NCBI GenBank assembly: GCA_033852165.1
Contig: JAWSUZ010000023.1
Span: 96,012 to 160,011, forward strand
From: Agarilytica sp033852165
Lineage (GTDB): Bacteria > Pseudomonadota > Gammaproteobacteria > Pseudomonadales > Cellvibrionaceae
Length of the DNA stretch: 64,000 nt
Direction: 5' to 3'
Positions 18,981-27,261 of the stretch are shown piece after piece (position 1 is the first letter of the stretch; every line of letters starts with the position of its first letter). The position numbers were made by a program, and so were the translations under genes. The notes beneath the pieces are model-generated. The model saw only the letters and a program-made list of their open reading frames with translations. It searched no databases and had not been told where the DNA came from.

Positions 18981-19010
18981 AAAAAGGCGGGTATCACATC
19001 CCGCCTTTTA
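18981..19010 (-). terminator. Rho-independent terminator between tsf and pyrH
   Basis: AAAAGGCGGG and CCCGCCTTTT form a GC-rich stem with an 8-base loop. On the minus strand the stem is followed by a short T-run, so it can end rpsB-tsf transcripts. Genes below it in the cluster would then need read-through or their own promoter. Confidence 0.7.
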
Positions 19011-19090
19011 AATGAAAAAGCGCCTACCAACGACCCGCCGGTAGACGCCATACAAGATACGACTTTACAATTTATCAGCCGAGTACTGAA

Positions 19091-19963
19091 TTAAGACTTA
19101 GAAGCTGCAATTTGAGCCGCAACCTCAGCAGCAAAATCTTCTTCAACCTTCTCAATGCCTTCACCAACCTCAAATCGAACAAAGCTGCTAACTTCTCCGC
19201 CAGCTTCTTTTACCAGTTGGGCAACGGTTAACTCAGGGTTTTTAACATAAGCCTGACCAACCAAGCTATTTTCTTTTAAGAATTTATTGATACGACCAAC
19301 CATCATCTTTTCAACGATAGCCTCAGGCTTACCCTCCATATCTGGCTGAGCCTTAATAATATCTTTCTCTTTATTAACCAGCTCTTCCGACATGTCCGAC
19401 GGACTAACAACCTGAGGATTAACCGCAGCCACGTGCATAGCCACATCTCTGGCCACTTCAACGTCTGCACAAGTCAACGCAACCAAGGATGTAATACGGC
19501 TATTCGAATGAACATATAGACCGACAACACCCGAAGCAGGCTCAACGACAGCAACGCGTCGAACACTAATGTTCTCACCAATCTTTTGAACCAAGGCTGC
19601 TCTTGCCGACTCGACCTCACCCTCAATCAAAACACTGATATCCTGAATCTTTCCTGCATAGGCTTTTTCAAGCACAGAACCAGCAAAATCGAGAAAACCT
19701 TGATCTCGCGCAGCAAAATCTGTCTCGCTATTAATCTCAAGGATAACGCCATAACTGCCGTCATCAGCGCACTTACCTAGCACAACACCTTCGGCTGCAG
19801 TACGATCTGCTTTTTTAGCCGCTTTAAGGCCGGATACCTTTCGCAAATTTTCAATTGCGGTTTCAACATCACCATCAGTTGCAACGAGTGCTTTTTTACA
19901 CTCCAACATGCCGAGCCCAGTGCGCTCACGCAACTCTTTTATCAAAGAAGCAGATACTGCCAT
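19091..19963 (-). CDS. tsf: Elongation factor Ts
   Basis: EF-Ts exchanges GDP for GTP on EF-Tu. The 290-aa protein has the N-terminal UBA-like part with LRERTGLGMLECKKAL and the NSETDFAARD signature, followed by the dimerisation region and a C-terminal module. It is 126 bp downstream of rpsB, separated by an attenuator-like hairpin. Confidence 0.97.
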   Translation of the reverse strand: MAVSASLIKELRERTGLGMLECKKALVATDGDVETAIENLRKVSGLKAAKKADRTAAEGVVLGKCADDGSYGVILEINSETDFAARDQGFLDFAGSVLEKAYAGKIQDISVLIEGEVESARAALVQKIGENISVRRVAVVEPASGVVGLYVHSNSRITSLVALTCADVEVARDVAMHVAAVNPQVVSPSDMSEELVNKEKDIIKAQPDMEGKPEAIVEKMMVGRINKFLKENSLVGQAYVKNPELTVAQLVKEAGGEVSSFVRFEVGEGIEKVEEDFAAEVAAQIAASKS

Positions 19964-20027
19964 TTCAACGCCCTCAATTATTAAATGTGGATTGAATTCA
20001 TGAATATGTCGCTGAAACCAGCCACAA

Positions 20028-20055
20028 ATAAAAAAAGGGGAACATGTCCCCTTTC
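20028..20055 (-). terminator. Attenuator/terminator hairpin between rpsB and tsf
   Basis: On the minus strand AAAGGGGA and TCCCC(TTT)-type arms pair around a small loop and are followed directly by a run of seven T and TATTT. A partial terminator between rpsB and tsf is known in enterobacteria, where it tunes the EF-Ts to S2 ratio. Here the assignment is by sequence alone. Confidence 0.65.
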
Positions 20056-20089
20056 GTCGTACTATTTATAAATTACGCAGACGCGAAGA

Positions 20090-20839
20090 TTACTCGGCTG
20101 GAGCCGCCTTATCTTCGCTAACCTCTACAAACTCATCTTTAGACGGTACAGCATTTGATTCCGCAACACCTTCAGCGCAAGCATCAGCCAAAGCCGTTAC
20201 ATAAAGCTTGACCGCTCGAATAGCATCATCATTACCAGGAATAACATGATCTACACCTTCGGGATTACTGTTAGTGTCCACAATGCCGAATACAGGTATG
20301 CCCAATTTGTTCGCTTCTTGAATAGCAATACGCTCATGATCAACATCAATCACAAACAGCGCGTCTGGCAAGCCACCCATATCCTTGATGCCACCAATGG
20401 ATAGCTCAAGTTTTTTCATCATGCGGGTACGCATTAACGCTTCTTTTTTAGTCAGCTTGTCGAAAGTACCATCGGAGCTCTGAGTAACCAGGTCACGATA
20501 GCGACGAATAGATGCACGAATTGTTTTGTAGTTCGTCAACATACCACCTAACCAGCGATGACTAACAAACGGCATATTTACTCGCTCAGCTTGCTCTTTA
20601 ATAGCCTTTTGAGCAGCTCGCTTAGTACCAACAAAAAGAATCTTCTTCTTTTGGCTGGCCATTTTTTTGATCAACTCCAAAGCTTCATTGAACTGAGGGA
20701 CAGTGTGCTCTAGATTGATGATATGAATTTTATTGCGCGCGCCAAAGATGTACTGAGACATTTTGGGGTTCCAATAACGTGTTTGGTGACCGAAATGGAC
20801 ACCAGCTTGAAGCATTTCACGCATGCTAACTGTAGGCAT
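20090..20839 (-). CDS. rpsB: 30S ribosomal protein S2
   Basis: S2 is a late-assembling protein of the 30S subunit. The 249-aa protein shows SMREMLQAGVHFGHQTRYWNPKM, RWLGGMLTN and PDALFVIDVDHERIA(I), all conserved, and ends in a Glu/Ala-rich tail. It heads the rpsB-tsf operon. An AGGAAAGAGC ribosome site precedes the ATG. The upstream leader (20840-20945) looks structured. Confidence 0.98.
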   Translation of the reverse strand: MPTVSMREMLQAGVHFGHQTRYWNPKMSQYIFGARNKIHIINLEHTVPQFNEALELIKKMASQKKKILFVGTKRAAQKAIKEQAERVNMPFVSHRWLGGMLTNYKTIRASIRRYRDLVTQSSDGTFDKLTKKEALMRTRMMKKLELSIGGIKDMGGLPDALFVIDVDHERIAIQEANKLGIPVFGIVDTNSNPEGVDHVIPGNDDAIRAVKLYVTALADACAEGVAESNAVPSKDEFVEVSEDKAAPAE

Positions 20840-20945
20840 AGCTCTTTCCTAAAAGGTAATTGGGTTAGGCCTCCATACATCCCAAGTAGACCAACCGCTA
20901 ACTAAAGCAGCACCCAGGCCATTGTGTCGATGTATGTGTGACGTT
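20840..20945 (-). promoter_or_regulatory. Putative structured rpsB leader RNA (S2 autoregulation type)
   Basis: In the 5' leader, CATACATC (minus-strand image of 20929-20936) and GATGTATG (20874-20881) are an exact 8-bp pair that would close a 47-nt internal region containing smaller hairpins, ending close to the ribosome site. In E. coli the rpsB leader is a conserved structured target of S2 feedback control; I infer the same role. The rest of the gene-free stretch to 21157 shows a weak CCTCA/TGAGG hairpin near 21097-21115 and nothing else I can name. Confidence 0.5.
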
Positions 20946-21157
20946 TAAGTACAATAACCGCTCAATACCAACTTACACTGAACGGGCGCGCTTTATACCA
21001 TAAATCAGAGCAATTCTGAAGTACTTTTTAAAGCCCAGAGAGAAGGAGAAAACCTACAAAAAAGAGAGATGCCCAGAAAGGGATGACCGACTCAGGCCTC
21101 ACTTGCGCATGAGGGCGCCACTCAGCCCCCCATCCAAGAAACAGCATAGGTTTTCGG

Positions 21158-21430
21158 TTACTGAGCCTGACCAATCAACTGCTTCTGAGACGTGGACTTT
21201 TCTAGAGCCAAGGCTCGCTTCGCTACCTTATAACTATCTGTTGCCGCCTTTAACTGCCTAAAGCACACTCTACGCTGTTCGCCCCGAGTTACCGAGCAAG
21301 CATGCCGTAGTGCACGATAGTCATCCACCTCCTCTTGAGCCGATTTAACCCCATTATGGCCTTCTGCCGCAAATGTAAGCGTCGATGCCAATACCACCGC
21401 TGAAGCAACCAGAATTTTTACTAATGACAT
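21158..21430 (-). CDS. Small secreted protein of unknown function
   Basis: A 90-aa protein with a clear signal peptide (MSLVKILVASAVVLASTLTF, cleavage after AxA near residue 22). The mature part of about 68 residues has two Cys (HACSV and RVCFR) that could form one disulphide, and it is rich in Arg, Lys and Ala. I do not recognise the family. It is transcribed divergently from map, 303 bp away. Confidence 0.6.
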   Translation of the reverse strand: MSLVKILVASAVVLASTLTFAAEGHNGVKSAQEEVDDYRALRHACSVTRGEQRRVCFRQLKAATDSYKVAKRALALEKSTSQKQLIGQAQ

Positions 21431-21733
21431 AATGTCTCACTCATGTTCGTTATTTCGTGAGGGCAGTATAATCAGGCGCTCACTCAAAAAAGCTAACCTA
21501 GTCACAAAACCAATAACAGAAATATTTTTACACGCCACAATGAGACCTAACACAACAATTTATTAGCATTCAGGCTAATTTATGGCCAACCCCATAACCC
21601 ACCCCAATCAAACGACGGCTATAATCCCAAACAAAATAGCATAACGAAGAAACTTGATTTTCGTGCGACACAACTCACTTTGGTTTAGAATGCGCCTCAC
21701 AATATCGTAGACTTTTTCACCAACGGATACTCA
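21431..21733. other. Divergent intergenic region, 303 bp
   Basis: Separates the small secreted protein from map and must hold both promoters. A TATACT hexamer lies near 21467-21472 on the minus strand and a TAGAAT near 21686 on the plus strand, but neither has a convincing -35 partner at 16-18 bp. I see no repeat or RNA gene here. Confidence 0.4.
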
Positions 21734-22504
21734 ATGACCGTCAACATTAAAACGCCCGCTGAAATTATAAAAATGCAAGTTGCTGGTCGAAAAGCAGCTG
21801 AAGTCCTAGAGATGATCGAACCGCATATATGCGCTGGAATCACGACAGCTGAGCTAGATAGGATATGCCACGACTATATAGTGAACGAGCAAAAGGCCAT
21901 TCCAGCCCCACTTAACTATAAGGGCTTCCCCAAATCTATCTGCACGTCGGTCAACCACGTCATCTGCCATGGGATTCCTTCCGAAAAAAAGACGCTAAAA
22001 ACCGGCGATGTTATTAACGTTGATATTACCGTTATCTACGACGAGTATCACGGCGACACCAGTAAGATGTTCTTCGTTGGAAAAGTTGCTCCGCACGCCC
22101 ACAAATTAGTAAAGATTACTCAAGAATGCCTTTACAAGGCCATTGAACTTGTAAAACCTGGCGCTCGCCTTGGCGATATCGGCCACGTTATTCAGCATCA
22201 CGCAGAGAAAAATCACTACTCGGTCGTGCGTGAGTATTGTGGACACGGCATCGGAAAAGTCTTTCACGACGAACCTCAAGTACTGCATTACGGTCGCGCA
22301 GACACAGGGCTAGTTCTAAAGGAAGGAATGACATTTACCATTGAGCCGATGATCAACGCAGGCAAAGCCCATACTCGACTCAAAGGTGATCAATGGACTG
22401 TTGAAACACGAGACGGCAGATTATCAGCTCAATGGGAGCACACCCTTGTGGTCACGGCTACCGGAGTAGATGTTCTCACCGCTCGCAAAGAAGAATCATT
22501 CTAA
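21734..22504 (+). CDS. map: Methionine aminopeptidase, type I
   Basis: Map removes the initiator methionine from new proteins. The 256-aa length fits type Ia. Metal ligands are visible in VINVDITV (Asp), HGDTSKMF (Asp), EYCGHGIGKVFHDEPQV (His), FTIEPMIN (Glu) and WEHTLVV (Glu). map often lies beside rpsB transcribed divergently, as here, with glnD just downstream (3 bp gap). Confidence 0.97.
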   Translation: MTVNIKTPAEIIKMQVAGRKAAEVLEMIEPHICAGITTAELDRICHDYIVNEQKAIPAPLNYKGFPKSICTSVNHVICHGIPSEKKTLKTGDVINVDITVIYDEYHGDTSKMFFVGKVAPHAHKLVKITQECLYKAIELVKPGARLGDIGHVIQHHAEKNHYSVVREYCGHGIGKVFHDEPQVLHYGRADTGLVLKEGMTFTIEPMINAGKAHTRLKGDQWTVETRDGRLSAQWEHTLVVTATGVDVLTARKEESF

Positions 22505-22507
22505 GCT

Positions 22508-25207
22508 ATGTCGATCCAGGACTGCCCCGAATTCGCCTATCAGCCATTATGCTTTAAGCAAGATCGCTTTCGGCAAGATGTTCAGTCCAAACCTCCCGTA
22601 GAAGTATTTAAGGACGCCATTGCTGGCGTCAATACACACCTAGCCTGCCGTTTTCACCACAATGAAGACGTGCGAGCTCTGGTGCACGAACTAACATCTT
22701 TCATCGACCTCATCCTCCATTACGCTTGGCATTTATACGAATGGGATGACGATATTGCCCTAGTTGCTGTCGGCGGCTATGGTCGCGCGGAACTGCATCC
22801 ACGCTCAGATATCGACCTATTAATATTGCTCGACAATAAAACCGGTAAAAAATACGACGAAAACATCCAGTCTCTCGTCACCTTTCTATGGGATATCGGC
22901 CTAGACATTGGAAGCAGCGTCAGAACTGTTAAAGAGTGCGCAAAGTTTGCCAAATCAGACATTACGATCGCGACCAACCTAATCGAATCTCGCACGTTAA
23001 ACGGAAAGCCCCAACTACTATCTGAGCTAGGCCGCCTAACCTCTCCGAAAAAAATATGGAAAATACGCGACTTCTATAAAGCTAAATGGAAAGAACAAAC
23101 GGAACGTCATCGCAAATATAACGATAACGAATCCGACCTAGAGCCTAACATCAAGAATTCTCCCGGAGGATTGAGAGACATTCAAATGATTAGCTGGGTC
23201 GCCAAACGATACTTCGGCGTTAAAACCTTGCGCGAACTGGGAGGAAGAGACTTCTTTACCGACCATGAATACGGATTGCTGCGTAAGGGGGAGGACTTCC
23301 TCTGGAAAGTGCGTTTCGGCGTGCACTTAATTGCAGGGCGAGCAGACGAACGATTATTACTGGAATACCAAAGAGAACTGGCTAAAACATTTGGCTACGA
23401 AGACTCAGAAAAAGGTCTCGCAGTTGAGCAGTTCATGCACACTTACTATCGTACCGTTATTGCTCTTCGCGAACTAAATGATGTATTGCTGAATTATTTG
23501 TCTGACGTCATCAACAACCCCAAGTCAAAAGGCAAAATAACCCCTATTAATGACCGCTTTCAGATGCGTAACAATTATATTGAAGTGACGCGTGACAGCA
23601 TATTTGATGAACACCCCAGCGCACTCTTAGAGATATTTGTGCTAATGGGGAATGCGCCAAACATTGACGGCGCTTCAGCTGCGACTATTCGTTTAATCCG
23701 AGATAAACGCTGGCTTATCAACGATGAATTTCGTAATAACGAAGCCAACAAAAAAATGTTTCTCGCACTTTTTTCCATCGAGTTTGGCCTGGTGACCCAA
23801 CTCACAAGAATGAAATGCTACGGAATACTCGGCCGTTATTTACCTGTCTTTGGAAAAATCACAGGCCAAATGCAGCACGACTTATTCCACCGTTATACCG
23901 TTGACTCCCACACACTCTTAGTTATACAGAACATGCGGCGCTTCTCGCTGCCTGAAGAAGAAAAGCGCTTCCCAATTGCGGCGCATATTGTTAATAACCT
24001 AGCCAAACCCGAATTACTTTATATCGCTGGATTATTCCACGACATAGGAAAAGGACGCGGAGGTGACCACTCCACGCTAGGAGCAGAAGACGCAGAAACA
24101 TTTTGCCGGGAACACGGAATAAGTAAGCGCGAAACCCGCCTTGTAAAATGGTTAGTCGAAAAACACCTGCTCATGTCCTACGTTTCTCAAAAACAAGACA
24201 TTGCAGACCCTGAAGTAATACAGAACTTCGCACTACAGGTTGGCGACCAGATTCATCTCGATTATCTATACACCCTTACCATCGCAGATATGTGCGGCAC
24301 CAACCCTGACCTATGGAACGCCTGGCGTGACTCCCTAATGCGCACACTGTATAACGAGACCAAACGTGTCCTTCGCCGTGGTCTGGAAAACACAGTCGAC
24401 CGCCAAGAGCTGATCGAAGAAAAACAATACCAAGCCCTGATGAAGCTCGGCGACAAAAACATACCGCAAGAGCAAGCGCTGTTTCTTTGGCAGCATATGG
24501 GCGACGAGTATTTTATTCGCGAGAACCACCTCGACATTGCCTGGCAGACTGAAGCCCTATGCAATCATGACCACAACAATAACGAACCACTTGTCCTAAT
24601 ACGCGAAACATCTAACAAACGTTTTGCCGGTGCAACAGAAGTCTTTATTTATGTGAAAGACGCAAAAAATGTATTTGTTGCGGCCACAACGGCCCTGTCG
24701 CAATTATCGCTTAATATTCAAGATGCCCGAATTTACTCCTCCACTAACGGCTACACACTCGATACATTCTACGTACTCGATGAAAACTATGAACCTCTTG
24801 GCGACCAGCACGAAAAATTTGCAAAAATCGAAGAAGCCGTTAAAGAGGAGCTTTTACTAACCGGGGATTATTCGGATATCGTCGCTCGAAGAACACCGCG
24901 ACTGCTTAAGCAATTTACCACCCCGACTCGCACAAGTATCAGTAACGACATTGTCAGTGGCTGCACAGTTCTAGAAATCACCAGCCCAGACCGCGCAGGG
25001 CTTCTCGCTACCATTGCCCGAACATTTATGGACTTTGATATTCATATGCAAAACGCAAAAATATCAACGCTTGGCGAACGCGTAGAAGACGTCTTTTTTA
25101 TTACAGACCTCGAAAGAAACCCACTTGGCGATGCCCAACTTTGTATTGACCTACAAGATGAACTTTGTCGTAGACTCGACAAACGCGTCGAACAAGAATC
25201 AACATAA
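22508..25207 (+). CDS. glnD: PII uridylyltransferase / uridylyl-removing enzyme
   Basis: GlnD senses glutamine and adds or removes UMP on PII proteins, controlling nitrogen assimilation. The 899-aa protein has the nucleotidyltransferase motif GGYGRAELHPRSDIDLL (G89 to D103), the HD hydrolase motif FHDIGKGRGGDHS (H511, D512) and two C-terminal ACT domains, the second starting at about residue 818 (TVLEITSPDRAGLLATIA). It starts 3 bp after the map stop, so the genes are probably cotranscribed. Length is typical. Confidence 0.97.
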   Translation: MSIQDCPEFAYQPLCFKQDRFRQDVQSKPPVEVFKDAIAGVNTHLACRFHHNEDVRALVHELTSFIDLILHYAWHLYEWDDDIALVAVGGYGRAELHPRSDIDLLILLDNKTGKKYDENIQSLVTFLWDIGLDIGSSVRTVKECAKFAKSDITIATNLIESRTLNGKPQLLSELGRLTSPKKIWKIRDFYKAKWKEQTERHRKYNDNESDLEPNIKNSPGGLRDIQMISWVAKRYFGVKTLRELGGRDFFTDHEYGLLRKGEDFLWKVRFGVHLIAGRADERLLLEYQRELAKTFGYEDSEKGLAVEQFMHTYYRTVIALRELNDVLLNYLSDVINNPKSKGKITPINDRFQMRNNYIEVTRDSIFDEHPSALLEIFVLMGNAPNIDGASAATIRLIRDKRWLINDEFRNNEANKKMFLALFSIEFGLVTQLTRMKCYGILGRYLPVFGKITGQMQHDLFHRYTVDSHTLLVIQNMRRFSLPEEEKRFPIAAHIVNNLAKPELLYIAGLFHDIGKGRGGDHSTLGAEDAETFCREHGISKRETRLVKWLVEKHLLMSYVSQKQDIADPEVIQNFALQVGDQIHLDYLYTLTIADMCGTNPDLWNAWRDSLMRTLYNETKRVLRRGLENTVDRQELIEEKQYQALMKLGDKNIPQEQALFLWQHMGDEYFIRENHLDIAWQTEALCNHDHNNNEPLVLIRETSNKRFAGATEVFIYVKDAKNVFVAATTALSQLSLNIQDARIYSSTNGYTLDTFYVLDENYEPLGDQHEKFAKIEEAVKEELLLTGDYSDIVARRTPRLLKQFTTPTRTSISNDIVSGCTVLEITSPDRAGLLATIARTFMDFDIHMQNAKISTLGERVEDVFFITDLERNPLGDAQLCIDLQDELCRRLDKRVEQEST

Positions 25208-25239
25208 TTTATCGATCAACCTTCAGAACCCTCTTTCTC

Positions 25240-26442
25240 ATGAATCCAAACCTCGAACATTTGCAGCCCTACCCGTTTGAAAAACTCGTCAAACTAAAAG
25301 CAGGCATTACGCCTCCAGCAAATAAAGCACATATTGCACTCTCCATTGGAGAACCAAAACATGATGCGCCAACATTTGTTTTAGATAAGTTAACCGAATC
25401 TCTCAACACCATTACCAGTTACCCTATTACAAAAGGCTTAGACGCACTGCGGCAAGCCATCTCAAACTGGGCAACCGTTCGATTTAATCTAAAAGAAAAT
25501 AGCCTTTCAGCAGACAACCATGTAATTCCTGTAAACGGAACTCGAGAAGCCCTATTTGCTTTTACACAAGTTGTGATCGACCCAACTGTACCGCTCGCAA
25601 AAGTATTAATGCCCAACCCTTTTTATCAAATATACGAAGGAGCCGCGATTATTGCAGGTGCTGCACCTTACTTTTTGAACAGTGATAAAAATAACGGTTA
25701 CTTGCCCGATTTTGACGCTGTCTCAGATGAAACATGGCATCAATGCCAATTACTATTTATCTGCTCACCAGGAAACCCCTCTGGCGCAGTCATTCCGTTA
25801 GAAACACTGAAAAAGTTGATCGCTTTAGCCGACAAGTTTGATTTCATTATCGCCAGCGACGAATGTTATTCGGAACTGTATTTTAACGAAGACACCCCAC
25901 CACCAGGCTTACTAGAAGCTTGCGCCCAAATGGGAAGAAACGAATATGAAAAATGCGTCGTATTTCACAGTCTATCAAAGCGTTCAAATCTTCCCGGCCT
26001 ACGTTCAGGCTTTGTTGCTGGCGACAAAACAATATTAAAATGCTTCCTGCAGTATCGAACCTACCACGGTAGCGCGATGCCCCCATTCAGCCAGCATGCC
26101 AGCATTGTCGCTTGGCGCGACGAATCCCACGTTCTCGAAAACCGTAATTTGTATAGGGAAAAATTTTCGCAGGTCATTGAAATATTAAAAGATTACATTC
26201 ATGTTCTACAACCGGACGCGGGCTTTTATCTCTGGGTAGAAACTCCGATTAGCGACACCGATTTTGCTCAGCAGTTATTTGCGCAGGAAAACATTACCGT
26301 ACTCCCCGGCTCTTTCTTAGCGAGAGAAACAGAAAACGGAAATCCGGGTCTAAATCACGTGCGCATGGCATTAGTTCCCCCGCTAAGTGATTGCGTGGAT
26401 GCCGCACATAGAATAAAAGCATTTGTTCAGAGGTTAGGGTAG
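25240..26442 (+). CDS. dapC: Succinyldiaminopimelate transaminase
   Basis: DapC converts N-succinyl-2-amino-6-ketopimelate to N-succinyl-LL-diaminopimelate with PLP in lysine and cell-wall synthesis. The 400-aa class I aminotransferase opens with NPNLEHLQPYPFEKL, typical of the proteobacterial DapC family, and has CSPGNPSGAVI, ASDECYSELYF and the PLP lysine in HSLSKRSNLPGLRSGF. Its place after glnD matches Pseudomonas-like genomes. Other dap genes in the window (dapD, dapE, dapA) complete most of the succinylase branch. Confidence 0.94.
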   Translation: MNPNLEHLQPYPFEKLVKLKAGITPPANKAHIALSIGEPKHDAPTFVLDKLTESLNTITSYPITKGLDALRQAISNWATVRFNLKENSLSADNHVIPVNGTREALFAFTQVVIDPTVPLAKVLMPNPFYQIYEGAAIIAGAAPYFLNSDKNNGYLPDFDAVSDETWHQCQLLFICSPGNPSGAVIPLETLKKLIALADKFDFIIASDECYSELYFNEDTPPPGLLEACAQMGRNEYEKCVVFHSLSKRSNLPGLRSGFVAGDKTILKCFLQYRTYHGSAMPPFSQHASIVAWRDESHVLENRNLYREKFSQVIEILKDYIHVLQPDAGFYLWVETPISDTDFAQQLFAQENITVLPGSFLARETENGNPGLNHVRMALVPPLSDCVDAAHRIKAFVQRLG

Positions 26443-26454
26443 AGGGTTTCAAAC

Positions 26455-27108
26455 ATGAATAAAAAAGAACGCGTCGAATATCTTCTGAGCGAACTACAAA
26501 AGCGCTACCCCAATCCCCCAGTGCCACTTGATCACCACGATAATTACAGTTTACTTGTGGCCGTGCTTTTATCAGCCCAATGCACAGATAAACGTGTGAA
26601 CACCATAACACCTCTACTCTGGGAACTAGCCGACAACCCTAAGGACATGGCCTTACAATCGCAAGAAGATATACGGGCAATTATTCGCCCCTGTGGGCTA
26701 TCGCCACAAAAATCAAAAGCGATTAAAAAACTGTCCGAGATTCTGATTGAGGAACATGATGGAAAAGTACCCGCAAATATGGAAGAGCTAGAAAAACTTC
26801 CTGGTGTCGGACATAAAACAGCCGGTGTCGTAATGGTCCAGGCATTTAATCAAGCAGAATTCCCTGTCGATACACATATTCATCGACTCGCTCAGCGCTG
26901 GGGCTTAAGCAACGGAAATAGCGTTGCGCAAACCGAAAAGGATTTAAAGCGGCTTTTCCCCAAAGAAAGCTGGAATGCGCTGCACTTACAAATTATTTAT
27001 TATGCGCGTGAATTTTGCTCAGCCAGAGGCTGCAATGGCACCACGTGCCCAATTTGCCAAGCATGCTACCCCAATAGAAAAAAAGCCGTGCTCACAAAAA
27101 AAGCTTAA
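26455..27108 (+). CDS. nth: Endonuclease III-like DNA glycosylase, atypical cysteine cluster
   Basis: A 217-aa protein of the endonuclease III family, which excises oxidised pyrimidines and nicks the strand. The helix-hairpin-helix LPGVGHKTAGVV holds the catalytic Lys, and VDTHIHRLAQRWGL holds the catalytic Asp. The C-terminal Fe-S region reads CSARGCNGTTCPICQAC. This is not the usual Cys-x6-Cys-x2-Cys-x5-Cys of E. coli Nth: the residue at the second position is Gly, with extra Cys at other places. It follows dapC by 12 bp and is not in an rnf operon, where gammaproteobacterial nth usually sits, so it may be a second or acquired version. Confidence 0.88.
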   Translation: MNKKERVEYLLSELQKRYPNPPVPLDHHDNYSLLVAVLLSAQCTDKRVNTITPLLWELADNPKDMALQSQEDIRAIIRPCGLSPQKSKAIKKLSEILIEEHDGKVPANMEELEKLPGVGHKTAGVVMVQAFNQAEFPVDTHIHRLAQRWGLSNGNSVAQTEKDLKRLFPKESWNALHLQIIYYAREFCSARGCNGTTCPICQACYPNRKKAVLTKKA

Positions 27109-27261
27109 CCCACAAATACAACCCACAACAAAACGCTTATTTCGATATTTGCTCAGTAAAGGATGCAAGCTAAATGTTTTGATCTATAATTCAAATGCTC
27201 AGATGTTTGGATGCCGAGTGATCAAGTAATCTTTTTTTTTGCAACGGATCTATCGTAATTA

